A stretch of DNA of 64,000 nucleotides, taken from NCBI RefSeq assembly GCF_005938675.2, contig NZ_VCCH02000022.1, positions 1 to 64,000 on the forward strand, given 5' to 3'. The position numbers and the translations under genes are program-made. The notes under the pieces were generated by a model. The model was given only the letters and a program-made list of their open reading frames with translations, was not told the DNA's origin and ran no database searches. This document shows positions 17,651 through 26,473 of the stretch, piece after piece (the stretch's first letter is position 1; the number at the start of each line of letters is the position of its first letter). Source of the DNA: Mycobacterium sp. KBS0706. GTDB lineage: Bacteria; Pseudomonadota; Alphaproteobacteria; DSM-16000; Inquilinaceae.

Positions 17651-18565
17651 GTGGCGGACGGTTCATCCCCCCTGACCGGCGCCGGGCGGCGCAAGGCGGC
17701 CGATGCGCTGGCGGCGACGCTGCCGCCGCTGCTGATCGCCGCCGACCGCGTCGCTTCGACCGTGGCCCAGGGCGTGCACGGCCGCCGCCGGGTCGGAGTC
17801 GGCGAGAGCTTCTGGCAGTTCCGCCGCTATCAGGCCGGCGAGCCGATCGGCCGGATCGACTGGCGCCAGTCCGGCAAGTCCGAAGGGCTGTTCCAGCGCG
17901 AGACCGAATGGGCCGCGGTGCAGACCGCCTGGCTGTGGCGCGACGCCTCGCCGTCGATGGATTACCGCTCCGACCGCTCGCTGCCGACCAAGCGCGATCG
18001 CGCCGAGGTGCTGCTGCTGGCCCTGGCCTCGCTGTTGAACCGCGCCGGCGAGCGGGTGGCGCTGATCGGCGGCGACACCCCGCCGGCGACCGGCCGCGCC
18101 AGCCTGCTGCGCCTGGCCGCAGCGCTGGACCGGGGCACCCTGGACGATGCCAGCAAGGCGGTGCCATGGGAGCTGCGGGTGCCGCGCCACGCCGCCATGG
18201 TGCTGCTGGGCGACTGCCTGGCCCCGCTCGACGAGTTCGGCGCCTCGGTCGCCGCCTATGCCGCCCGCGGCGTGCGCGGCCACATCCTGCAGGTGCTCGA
18301 CCCGGCCGAGGCGACGCTGCCCTTCGAGGGCCGCATCCGCTTCGAGGGCATCGAGGAGGTCGAATCGGCACTGATCCCGCGGGTGCGGTCGGTGCGCGAC
18401 GCCTATCGCGAGCGCCTGGCCGAGCACCAGGACGGGCTGGCGGCGATCGCCCGCCGCGCCGGCTGGAGCTTCGCCGTGCACCGCACCGACAGATCGGCCG
18501 AGGCGGCGCTGCTGAGTCTGTGGGGCGTGATGTCCGGGGCCGCGACCGGCAGGGCCAGATGGTGA
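17651..18565 (+). CDS. DUF58 domain-containing protein
   Basis: A 304-residue protein with the DUF58 core (FRRYQAGEPIGRIDWRQSGK) and a VWA-like C-terminal half with a partial MIDAS (WRDASPSMDYRS). DUF58 proteins are the usual partners of MoxR ATPases. The likely start is GTG at 17651, seven bases after the moxR stop; a longer frame begins inside moxR but adds no conserved sequence. It overlaps the start of the next gene by 7 bp. Confidence 0.88.
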   Translation: MADGSSPLTGAGRRKAADALAATLPPLLIAADRVASTVAQGVHGRRRVGVGESFWQFRRYQAGEPIGRIDWRQSGKSEGLFQRETEWAAVQTAWLWRDASPSMDYRSDRSLPTKRDRAEVLLLALASLLNRAGERVALIGGDTPPATGRASLLRLAAALDRGTLDDASKAVPWELRVPRHAAMVLLGDCLAPLDEFGASVAAYAARGVRGHILQVLDPAEATLPFEGRIRFEGIEEVESALIPRVRSVRDAYRERLAEHQDGLAAIARRAGWSFAVHRTDRSAEAALLSLWGVMSGAATGRARW

Positions 18566-21318
18566 CGCTCGGCGGCCTCGTCTTCCTGGCCCCCGCCATC
18601 CTGGCGGCGCTGATCCTGCTGCCGGTGATCTACTGGCTGCTGCGGGTCACGCCGCCGGCGCCGCGGCGCCTGAGCTTCCCGGCGATCCGCCTGCTGCTGG
18701 GCCTGCAGGCGCAGGAGGAGACGCCGGAGCGGATGCCCTGGTGGCTGCTGGTGCTGCGCCTGGCCCTGGCGGCACTGATTATCATCGCCCTGGCGCATCC
18801 GGTGCTGAACCCCGGCTCCGCACTGCCCGGCAGCGGCCCGGTGCTGCTGGTGGTCGACAATGGCTGGGCCGCCGGCAAGGCCTGGCCGCAGCGGCAGGAG
18901 GCCCTGCGCACCGCCGTCGACAAGGCCGAGCGCGCCGGCCGCGACGTGGTGCTGCTGGCCACCGCGCCGACCGCCCCGGGCGAGCCGGTGGCGGCGAGCC
19001 GCCTGCTGCGCCCGAGCGAGGCCCGCGGCCTGATCGATAATATGGCGCCCAGCCCCTGGCCGACCGACCGGGCGGCGGCGCTGAAGGCGGCCGACGCGCT
19101 GCGCCTGCCCGGATCGGTCCATGTCGTCTGGGCCAGCGACGGCATCACCGCCGAGAAAGAGGCGGACGGGGTGCGCGACTTCGCCGCCCGGCTGCAGCGC
19201 TTCGGCAGTCTGGAGGTGCTGACGCCGCAGGCCTTCGACCTGGCGCATCTGGTCGGCACGCCGCAAGTGGTCGACACCGCCCTCACCGTCCCGGTGAAGC
19301 GTGCCGCCGCCGTCGGCGACGTGCCGCTGGTGCTGCGCGCCGCGGCCGAGGACGGCCGCCCGCTGGCCCGCACCGAGGTCCGCTTCCCCGCCGGTCAGCG
19401 CCAGGCCGAGGCCCGGTTCGAGCTGCCCTCGACCGCACGCAACGCCATCGCCGCGGTATCGATCGAGGGCGAGACCACGGCCGGCGCCACGGTGCTGGTC
19501 GACGAGCGCTGGCGCCGCCGGCCGGTCGGCCTGGCCGCGCCGCAGGACACCGCCCGGGCCCAGCCGCTGCTGACCGAGAGCTACTATCTGCAGCGGGCGC
19601 TGGAGCCCTTCGCCGAGATCCGCCGCGGCAGCGTCGCCGACCTCTTGGGCGGCACCCAGCCGACCGACAGGCTGGCCGCGCTGCTGCTGCCGGACGGCAC
19701 CCTGTCCTCCGAGGCCGACCGCCAGGCGGCCGATCGCTGGATGGAAGGCGGCGGCGCCCTGATCCGCTTCGCCGGGCCGATCCTGGCGGCCAACCCGGAC
19801 CCGCTGGTGCCGGTGCCGCTGCGCTTCGGCGACCGCACCCTGTCCGGCGCGATGTCCTGGACCGAGCCGATGTCGCTGGCGCCGTTCGATGCCACAAGCC
19901 CGTTCCAGGGCCTGACCATCCCGGCGGATGTGCGCATCCAGCGCCAGGTGCTGGCCGACCCGTCGCCCGACCTGGCCGACAAGACCTGGGCCCGGCTGAC
20001 CGACGGCACGCCGATCGTCACCGCCGAGAAGCGCGGCCGCGGCTGGCTGATCCTGATCCACACCACCGCCGGGCCCGGCTGGTCGAACCTCGCCTTCTCC
20101 GGCCTGTTCGTCGACATGCTGCGCCGCGTCGTGGCGCTGGGCAGCGGCGTCGGCGGCGACAGCGGCCAGGCCAGCCTGGCGCCGGTCAAGCTGCTGGACG
20201 GGCTCGGCCGGCTGGTGCCGCCGCCGCCGCTGGCCCTGCCGATCGCCGGCCCGGCCTTCGCCAGCACCGTGCCGGGGCCGGAGCACCCGCCCGGCTTCTA
20301 CGGCACCGAGGACAACCGCCGTGCCCTCAACCTCGGCTCGGCCGTGACCAGCCTGGAGCCGATCCCGAGCCTGCCGCCCGGCGTGTCGGTCGCGGGCTAC
20401 GAGGCCCCGGCCGAGGTCGACCTGCGGCCCTGGGTCTTCGCCCTGGCCATGACCCTGCTGATCCTGGACGGGCTGATCGCCCTGTTCATGCGCGGCCTGC
20501 TGACCCCGCCGCGGCGCGCCACCACGGCGGCGCTGCTGGTGGCCGGCGCCGTCGCCGCGTCGCTGCTGTCGCCCGCACCGGCGCGGGCGCAGGACGACAG
20601 CCGCATCATCGCCATGGCCAACCATGTCCGCCTCGCCTATGTCGAGACCGGGTCGCAGGATGTCGACGCGGTCAGCCAGGCCGGGCTGGAAGGCCTGGCC
20701 CAGGTGCTGCGCGACCGCACCTCGGTCAATGCCGAAGGCGCCGTCGGCATCGATGTCGAGAGCGACGAGCTGGCCTTCTTCCCCCTGCTGTACTGGCCGA
20801 TGACGCCGGAGCAGCCGGCCCTGTCCGACGCCGCGATCGGCAAGCTGAACGCCTTCCTGCGCACCGGCGGCACCATCTTCTTCGACACCCGCGACCAGGC
20901 GACGGGCAGCAGCGGCGGGGCGCTGGCCGGGCCGGGCGCCGAGAAGCTGCGCGAGCTGACCCAGGGCCTGGACGTGCCGCCGCTGACGCCGGTGCCGCCG
21001 GACCATATCCTGACCCGCGCCTTCTACCTGATGCAGGACTTCCCCGGCCGCTACGCCGGCGGCGACCTGTGGGTGGAGACCGCCGACGCCACGGTCAATG
21101 ACGGCGTCTCGACCATCATCATCGGCGCCAATGACTGGGCCGGGGCCTGGGCGACCGGGCCGGGCGGCGCGCCGATGCTGCCGGTGGTGCCGGGCGGCGA
21201 GCGCCAGCGCGAGATGGCCTATCGCTTCGGCGTCAACCTGGTGATGTACGCCCTGACCGGCAACTACAAGTCGGACCAGGTGCATGTGCCGGCCATCCTG
21301 GAACGGCTGGGGCAGTGA
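18559..21318 (+). CDS. DUF4159 domain-containing membrane protein with BatA-like N-terminus
   Basis: A 919-residue protein. Two N-terminal helices (about residues 5-27 and 62-82) flank a BatA/aerotolerance-regulator style segment, then a VWA-like periplasmic or cytosolic domain (LLVVDNGWAAG), further helices near residues 630-690, and a DUF4159 domain from about residue 678 (SRIIAMANHVRLAYVETG to the end), which resembles class I glutamine-amidotransferase folds. The ATG at 18559 overlaps the DUF58 gene. With MoxR, DUF58 and the next gene it forms the alphaproteobacterial version of the Bat-like membrane operon; its exact role is not established. Confidence 0.85.
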   Translation: MVTLGGLVFLAPAILAALILLPVIYWLLRVTPPAPRRLSFPAIRLLLGLQAQEETPERMPWWLLVLRLALAALIIIALAHPVLNPGSALPGSGPVLLVVDNGWAAGKAWPQRQEALRTAVDKAERAGRDVVLLATAPTAPGEPVAASRLLRPSEARGLIDNMAPSPWPTDRAAALKAADALRLPGSVHVVWASDGITAEKEADGVRDFAARLQRFGSLEVLTPQAFDLAHLVGTPQVVDTALTVPVKRAAAVGDVPLVLRAAAEDGRPLARTEVRFPAGQRQAEARFELPSTARNAIAAVSIEGETTAGATVLVDERWRRRPVGLAAPQDTARAQPLLTESYYLQRALEPFAEIRRGSVADLLGGTQPTDRLAALLLPDGTLSSEADRQAADRWMEGGGALIRFAGPILAANPDPLVPVPLRFGDRTLSGAMSWTEPMSLAPFDATSPFQGLTIPADVRIQRQVLADPSPDLADKTWARLTDGTPIVTAEKRGRGWLILIHTTAGPGWSNLAFSGLFVDMLRRVVALGSGVGGDSGQASLAPVKLLDGLGRLVPPPPLALPIAGPAFASTVPGPEHPPGFYGTEDNRRALNLGSAVTSLEPIPSLPPGVSVAGYEAPAEVDLRPWVFALAMTLLILDGLIALFMRGLLTPPRRATTAALLVAGAVAASLLSPAPARAQDDSRIIAMANHVRLAYVETGSQDVDAVSQAGLEGLAQVLRDRTSVNAEGAVGIDVESDELAFFPLLYWPMTPEQPALSDAAIGKLNAFLRTGGTIFFDTRDQATGSSGGALAGPGAEKLRELTQGLDVPPLTPVPPDHILTRAFYLMQDFPGRYAGGDLWVETADATVNDGVSTIIIGANDWAGAWATGPGGAPMLPVVPGGERQREMAYRFGVNLVMYALTGNYKSDQVHVPAILERLGQ

Positions 21319-23399
21319 ATATGGACGCCGCCTCGGTCGCCCTCTCGCCTCTCCTGCCCTGGATCGTCCTCGGACCGCTGTTCGGCCTCGCCGTGCTGGC
21401 GCTGCTGGTCGGCGCCTGGCGCCGCGCCCCCGGGCTGGGCTGGCGCACCCTCGCCTTCCTCGCCCTGGCCGCCGCCCTGCTGAACCCGTCGCTGGTGGAG
21501 GAGAAGCGCGACCCGATCCGCGACGTCGCGGTGGTGGTGGTCGATCGCTCGCCCTCCGACCAAATCGAGGACCGTCCCGCCCGGATCGACGCCGCCTTGG
21601 CGGATCTGCGCACCAAGCTTGCCGCCTTCCCGGATCTCGAGACCCGCTTCGTCAGCGTCGGTGAAGGCGCCGGCGCGCCGCTGGACGAGACCCATCTGTT
21701 CGAGGCGCTGGGCGCGGCCACGGCCGACGTGCCGCGGCGGCGGCTGGCCGGCGCCATCCTGATCACCGACGGCCAGGTGCACGACGTGCCGACCGACCCG
21801 GCGGTCCGCAGCTCCTTCGGGCCTGTGCACACGCTCTTGACCGGCCGGCCGGACGAGTTCGACCGCCGCATCGTCGTGGCCCAGGCGCCGAGCTTCGGCC
21901 TGGTCGGCCAGGACGTGACCGTGACACTCAGGGTCGACGACCTGCCGAACGCCGAGCCCGGCGCCGTCGCCACCGTGACCGCGACCAAGGACGCCGGCGC
22001 GCCGGAGGCGCTGCAGCTGCCGGTCGGGCGCGACACCCAGGTCAGCTTCCGCCTCGACCATGGCGGTCCGACCGTGTTCGAATTCGCGGTCGAGGGGCTG
22101 CCGGGCGAGCTGAGCCAGGCCAACAACCGCGCCGCCATCGTCGTCAACGGCGTGCGCGACCGGCTGCGCGTGCTGCTGGTGTCGGGCGAGCCGCATCCGG
22201 GCGAGCGCACCTGGCGCAACATCCTGAAATCCGACCCCTCGGTCGATCTGGTGCACTTCACCATCCTGCGGCCGCCGGAGAAGCAGGACGGCACGCCGAT
22301 CAACGAGCTGTCGCTGATCTCCTTCCCGATCCGCGAGCTGTTCGAGACCAATCTCAAGGATTTCGACCTCATCATCTTCGACCGCTACCGGCGGATGGGG
22401 GTGCTGCCGAACCTCTATCTCGGCAACATCGCCCAGTATGTGGAGGAAGGCGGCGCCTTCCTCGAGGTCTCCGGCGAGGCCTTCGCCGAGCCGCTGAGCC
22501 TGTACCGCACGCCGATCGGCAACATCCTGCCGGCTGAACCGACCGGCGAGGTGCTGGAGCAGGGCTTCCGCCCGGTGGTGACCGACCTCGGCCAGCGCCA
22601 TCCCGTGACGGCGACGCTGGACGGATCGACCGGCGGCCCAGGCGGCGGCCCGAGCTGGGGCCGCTGGTTCCGCCAGATCGACGTGGTGCCGCATGGCGGC
22701 AATGTGGTGATGACCGGGATCGGCGGCCGGCCGCTCCTGGTGCTCAACCGGGTCGGCGAGGGCCGGGTGGCGCAGATGGCGTCGGACCAGATCTGGCTGT
22801 GGAGCCGCGGCTTCGAGGGCGGCGGCCCGCAGGCGGAGCTGCTGCGCCGCCTGGCCCATTGGCTGATGCGCGAGCCGGAGCTGGAGGAGAACGTGCTGCG
22901 CGCCGAGGCGGCCGGGCAGCGCATCGAGATCCGCCGCCGCAACCTGGACCAGAGCAACCCGCCCGTCACCGTGACCGACCCGGACGGCAAGACCCAGAGC
23001 GTGACGCTGAGCGAGGCCTCGCCCGGCCTCTATGCCGGCCGGGTCAACGCCCAGGGGCCGGGCATCTACCGGGTCAGCGACGGCGACAAGACCGCGCTGG
23101 CCGTGGTCGGCACGCTGAACCCGCCGGAGTTGAGCGACATGCGGGCGGTGACCGACAAGCTGGCGCCGGTGACCCAGGCCAGCGGCGGCGGCGTCGCCTG
23201 GTTGGCCAGCGACGGCGTGCCGACCCTTCGCCGCACCCGGCCGGACCGGGCCGCCGCGGGCGCCGGCTGGTTCGGCCTGCGCGGCAATGGCGACTACACC
23301 GTCACCGGCATGACCGAGACGCCGCTGCTGCCGCCGCTGATCGCCCTGTTCCTCGGCCTCGGCGGGCTGATGGCCGCCTGGCGGCGCGAGGGGCGGTAG
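21315..23399 (+). CDS. Large membrane protein of the MoxR-DUF58 operon
   Basis: A 694-residue protein with two N-terminal helices (about residues 13-55), a VWA-like domain with VVVVDRSPSDQ, a central glutamine-amidotransferase-like stretch (LLVSGEPHPGERTWRN, FDLIIFDRYRR, GGAFLEVSGEAFAE) and one C-terminal helix followed by RREGR. No catalytic triad could be identified. Starts with GTG at 21315, whose last bases form the TGA stop of the DUF4159 gene; an in-frame ATG lies at 21321. Last gene of the operon. Confidence 0.8.
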   Translation: MNMDAASVALSPLLPWIVLGPLFGLAVLALLVGAWRRAPGLGWRTLAFLALAAALLNPSLVEEKRDPIRDVAVVVVDRSPSDQIEDRPARIDAALADLRTKLAAFPDLETRFVSVGEGAGAPLDETHLFEALGAATADVPRRRLAGAILITDGQVHDVPTDPAVRSSFGPVHTLLTGRPDEFDRRIVVAQAPSFGLVGQDVTVTLRVDDLPNAEPGAVATVTATKDAGAPEALQLPVGRDTQVSFRLDHGGPTVFEFAVEGLPGELSQANNRAAIVVNGVRDRLRVLLVSGEPHPGERTWRNILKSDPSVDLVHFTILRPPEKQDGTPINELSLISFPIRELFETNLKDFDLIIFDRYRRMGVLPNLYLGNIAQYVEEGGAFLEVSGEAFAEPLSLYRTPIGNILPAEPTGEVLEQGFRPVVTDLGQRHPVTATLDGSTGGPGGGPSWGRWFRQIDVVPHGGNVVMTGIGGRPLLVLNRVGEGRVAQMASDQIWLWSRGFEGGGPQAELLRRLAHWLMREPELEENVLRAEAAGQRIEIRRRNLDQSNPPVTVTDPDGKTQSVTLSEASPGLYAGRVNAQGPGIYRVSDGDKTALAVVGTLNPPELSDMRAVTDKLAPVTQASGGGVAWLASDGVPTLRRTRPDRAAAGAGWFGLRGNGDYTVTGMTETPLLPPLIALFLGLGGLMAAWRREGR

Positions 23400-23519
23400 A
23401 GGCGTCCTCCGGATGGCGGCATTGCCGCCGTCTCCCAAAAGGCGTAATATTTTAATATCATTCTATGCTTTGTTCGATTGTTTCGGCTGCTCCAACAGAC
23501 CTTCGGGGAGGCCAAGACG

Positions 23520-24149
23520 ATGGTGGAATGGGAATTGAAGGCGACGGAGCTCGCCAACTGCAACTGCTCCTATGGCTGCCCCTGCCAGTTCAACGACCTG
23601 CCGACGCATGGGCACTGCCGCGCCGTGGTCGGCTTCCTGATCGAATCCGGGCATTTCGGCGATGTCAGCCTGGACGGGCTGCGCGCCGTCGGCCTCTACA
23701 TCTGGCCAGGGCCTGTGCATCACGGCAACGGCACCATGCAGCTGATCATCGATGAGCGGGCCGACGCCGCGCAGCGCGACGCCCTGCTCAGGATCATGAC
23801 CGGCCAGGACACCGAGGACATGGCGACGATGTGGTGGGTATACGCAGCCATGAGCCCGAATCGGCTCCAGCCGCTGTTCGAACCTATCGAGATCGACATC
23901 GACGTCGACGGTCGCCGCGGGCGCTTCGTCGTGCCGGGCATGGTCGAGGTGACGGGCGAGCCGATCCGCAACCCGGTGACCGGCGCCGCACACCGCGTCC
24001 GCATCGACCTGCCCCACGGCTTCGAATACCGCCTGGCCGAGATCGGCAGCGGCACGACCAAGGCGGCCGCGGGCCTCGAGTTGGATCTCGCCGGCACCTA
24101 TGCCCAGTTCGCGCATATCCATCTCAGCAACACCGGGGTGGTGGCGTAG
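23520..24149 (+). CDS. DUF1326 domain-containing protein
   Basis: A 209-residue soluble protein. The family mark is the N-terminal cysteine cluster CNCSYGCPCQFN followed by THGHC, a probable metal site, then VVGFLIESGHFGDVSL and an LPHGFEYRLAEIGSGTTK beta-rich end. Function is not known. The ATG at 23520 is preceded by CGGGGAGG; an upstream TTG at 23478 is less likely. The next gene, DUF2182, lies 9 bp downstream, and the pair occurs together in many proteobacteria. Confidence 0.88.
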   Translation: MVEWELKATELANCNCSYGCPCQFNDLPTHGHCRAVVGFLIESGHFGDVSLDGLRAVGLYIWPGPVHHGNGTMQLIIDERADAAQRDALLRIMTGQDTEDMATMWWVYAAMSPNRLQPLFEPIEIDIDVDGRRGRFVVPGMVEVTGEPIRNPVTGAAHRVRIDLPHGFEYRLAEIGSGTTKAAAGLELDLAGTYAQFAHIHLSNTGVVA

Positions 24150-24158
24150 CCGGCGGCG

Positions 24159-24971
24159 ATGGCGGCCGTGCCCTCCGCGATCGAGGCGGTGCTGCGCCGC
24201 GACCGCCTGGTGACGTTCGTCGCCCTCGCCTGCACCTGCATCGCGGCCTGGACCTATATCGGCCTCGGCATCGGCATGGAAATGCCCGGCGCGGAGATGC
24301 CCGGCGCGGAGATGCCTGGGATGGCGATGCCCGGCATGGCGATGGACCCGGCGATGCCCATACCCTGGACCGGCGCCACATTCGCCCTGATGGTGGCGAT
24401 GTGGTCGGTGATGATGGTGGCGATGATGCTGCCCGGGGCGGCGCCGATGCTGCTGACCCACGCCGCTTTGCAGCGCCATCGCCGCCAGGCCGCCCCGCAC
24501 GACGCAACCACTCTGTTCGCGCTCGGCTATCTCGCGGTCTGGGTGGGCTTCAGCGTCCTGGCCGCCACCTTGCAGTGGCAGCTCGATTCCCTGGCCCTGC
24601 TGTCCCCGGCGATGGCGACCGCCAGCACGGTGCTGGCCGGCAGCGCGCTGGTGCTCGCCGGCGCCTGGCAGTTCACCGCGCCGAAGCAGGCCTGTCTCGT
24701 CCGCTGCCGATCCCCGGCCGAATTCCTGACCCGGCACCGCCGGTCGGGACCGTTCGGCCTCGGCCTCCGCCACGGCCTGTTCTGCCTTGGCTGCTGCTGG
24801 GCGCTGATGCTGCTGCTGTTCGTCGGCGGGGTCATGAACCTCGCCTGGGTCGGCGCGATCGCGCTGTTCGTCCTGCTGGAGAAGACGGTTCCCGGCGGCC
24901 GCTGGCTCGGCCGCGCCGCCGGGGCCGGCCTGGTCGCTTGGGGCGGCTGGCTGCTGGTCGCGGCTGCGTAG
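24159..24971 (+). CDS. DUF2182 membrane protein with Met-rich repeat
   Basis: A 270-residue predicted metal-binding integral membrane protein. About six helices are visible; the family core contains WSVMMVAMMLPGAAPML, the Cys-containing QFTAPKQACLVRCRSP and LRHGLFCLGCCWALM. Between helix 1 and helix 2 lies a methionine-rich loop made of MPGAE and MPGMA units (see the repeat entry), like copper-binding loops of CopA, PcoB and similar proteins. With the DUF1326 partner and its Cys cluster this suggests handling of copper or another soft metal; that is inference. Confidence 0.85.
   Translation: MAAVPSAIEAVLRRDRLVTFVALACTCIAAWTYIGLGIGMEMPGAEMPGAEMPGMAMPGMAMDPAMPIPWTGATFALMVAMWSVMMVAMMLPGAAPMLLTHAALQRHRRQAAPHDATTLFALGYLAVWVGFSVLAATLQWQLDSLALLSPAMATASTVLAGSALVLAGAWQFTAPKQACLVRCRSPAEFLTRHRRSGPFGLGLRHGLFCLGCCWALMLLLFVGGVMNLAWVGAIALFVLLEKTVPGGRWLGRAAGAGLVAWGGWLLVAAA
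24282..24341 (+). repeat. 15-bp tandem repeat coding for Met-rich pentapeptides
   Basis: Four in-frame 15-bp units encode MPGAE, MPGAE, MPGMA, MPGMA, followed by a decayed unit MDPAM. The first two units are identical in DNA; the others differ by a few bases. Because the unit is a multiple of three, copy number can change by slippage without breaking the frame. Confidence 0.9.
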
Positions 24972-25002
24972 GCCGGGATCCCCCGGCCCATGCCGCCCAT
25001 CG

Positions 25003-26076
25003 TCAGTTCATCACGATCTCGACCCGGCGGTTCTGCGGCTCGCGCACGCCGTCGGCGGTCGGGACCAGCGGGTCGGCTTCGCCGACGCCGCGGACCACGA
25101 TCAGGCTGTCGGCGACGCCGTCCGTGACCAGCTCGCGGCGCACCGCCTCGCCCCGGCGCACCGACAGGGCCTGGTTGTAGGCGTCGGTGCCGGACCGGTC
25201 GGTGTGGCCGGTGACGTCAATCCGGGTCGACTGGCCGCGCAGCGCGTCGGTGGCGGCGGAGGCGACGATCGACCGCGCCTCCGGCGTCAGGCGCGAGCTG
25301 TCGAAATCGAAGAACACCAGATAGCTGCGCTGGCCGGCGTCGACCGGGGTCTCCGGCGCCGGCCCGGCCGGGGCGGCGCCGACCCCGAAGACGTATTTGA
25401 TGCCGGCCAGGATGGTGTGGTTCGCCGGGGCGTCGAGCTTGATCTTGGTGCTGCCCGTGGTGAATTCGGCGTCGGTCTCGCCGAAATACCGGTACTCCAG
25501 GTTCGCGGCCAAGTTCGGCGTGATGTAATAGGACACGCCGGCGATGCCCTGATAGGCGAAGAGCGGCGAATCATAGTCGAAGTTGATGTCGGCGTCCGGA
25601 ATCTTCACCTTCCAGTTGTTGAAGCCGACGCCGAGGCCGCCGCCGATATAGGGCACGAAGGGCGAGCCGAACTCGAAGTCGTAATAGACATTGGCCATCA
25701 GGCCGATGGTCCGCTCATGGCCCTTGACGTTGACCTTGACGTCGTTCCCCGCCGGAACCGTGATGAACCGGTTGAGCCGGAACGAATCCCAGCTGACCCC
25801 GACATCGCCGACGTCGTTCTGGCGGATGCTGCCTTCGATATCCGCCCGGATCGCCCCGAAATCATAGCCGATATAGAGGTTGCCGGCCGGCGCCGTGTCG
25901 AAGGCGACATCGGCATGGCCGTCGGTGCGCGGGTCGGTGAAGGTCCAGCGCTGGTCCTGCCGGATGTTCACGCCGGCGCCGGCGCCGAGATAGATCCCCG
26001 TCGCCTGCTGGGCCATGACGGGCGTGGCCAGAAGCACGGCAACGGTTCCCGCCGCACACACAGTCGAAATCTTCAT
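25003..26076 (-). CDS. Outer membrane beta-barrel protein with OmpA C-terminal domain
   Basis: A 357-residue OmpA-family porin. A signal peptide ends near VMAQQ (about residue 22). Residues 24-230 form an 8-strand barrel typical of Omp25/OmpW-like proteins (GIYLGAGAGVN, NLEYRYFGE, ILAGIKYVFG), and residues 245-357 form the peptidoglycan-binding OmpA domain (VFFDFDSSRLTPEA, DVTGHTDRSGTDAYNQALS, NRRVEIVMN). It likely tethers outer membrane to murein. Single gene; the sequence upstream is A/T-rich and contains its promoter. Confidence 0.92.
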   Translation of the reverse strand: MKISTVCAAGTVAVLLATPVMAQQATGIYLGAGAGVNIRQDQRWTFTDPRTDGHADVAFDTAPAGNLYIGYDFGAIRADIEGSIRQNDVGDVGVSWDSFRLNRFITVPAGNDVKVNVKGHERTIGLMANVYYDFEFGSPFVPYIGGGLGVGFNNWKVKIPDADINFDYDSPLFAYQGIAGVSYYITPNLAANLEYRYFGETDAEFTTGSTKIKLDAPANHTILAGIKYVFGVGAAPAGPAPETPVDAGQRSYLVFFDFDSSRLTPEARSIVASAATDALRGQSTRIDVTGHTDRSGTDAYNQALSVRRGEAVRRELVTDGVADSLIVVRGVGEADPLVPTADGVREPQNRRVEIVMN

Positions 26077-26473
26077 GTGCCGCCATCCTGGTCAGAGTTC
26101 GGGCCAGGCGTCCGCTCCCAACATCTCTGTGCAGGGTTTCGTCCCGCCCCCTTCCGCATCAATACGGAGGCTTTGACGGTCGATCAACCTGAAATCAAAG
26201 AGTTCATCGCGGATTCATCGTGATGTCTCGCCAAGTTTAAAGGTTTGGATGAGCGGCAATGATGAATTAATTTTTAATCAAATGCATCTCAACCGACTCC
26301 AACGGTCGTGAGATCGGCTCTCCACCCTTTCGTCATGGCGAGGCGCGCAGCGCCGTGGCCATCCAGAGGGCGGCGCCACTGGATGGCCACGCCCCTTCGG
26401 GGCTCGCCATGACGGGTCAAGATTTCGGGCCGTTGGTATAGGAACTGCGATGCCGCAGCCCTGACGTCTACGC
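26077..26473. other. Intergenic region with A/T-rich promoter zone and palindromic element
   Basis: A gene-free stretch between the OmpA gene, transcribed away from it, and the end of the methyltransferase gene. Bases 26150-26290 are clearly A/T-richer than the surroundings (for example gaattaatttttaatcaaat) and should hold the OmpA promoter. The palindromic element at 26331-26414 follows. No further gene was seen. Confidence 0.55.
26331..26414. repeat. Nested palindromic element, family A copy 1
   Basis: An 84-bp element with outer 12-bp arms CGTCATGGCGAG and CTCGCCATGACG, and inner 12-bp arms GTGGCCATCCAG (26355-26366) and CTGGATGGCCAC (26379-26390). Copies at 32688 and 51356 share the same plan. 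It lies just downstream of the minus-strand methyltransferase gene. Confidence 0.85.

Noticed and set aside
18403-21285. 960-codon open frame antisense to the DUF4159 gene
   Set aside because: Low-complexity composition rich in Gln, Arg and Gly; mirrors codon bias of the true gene.
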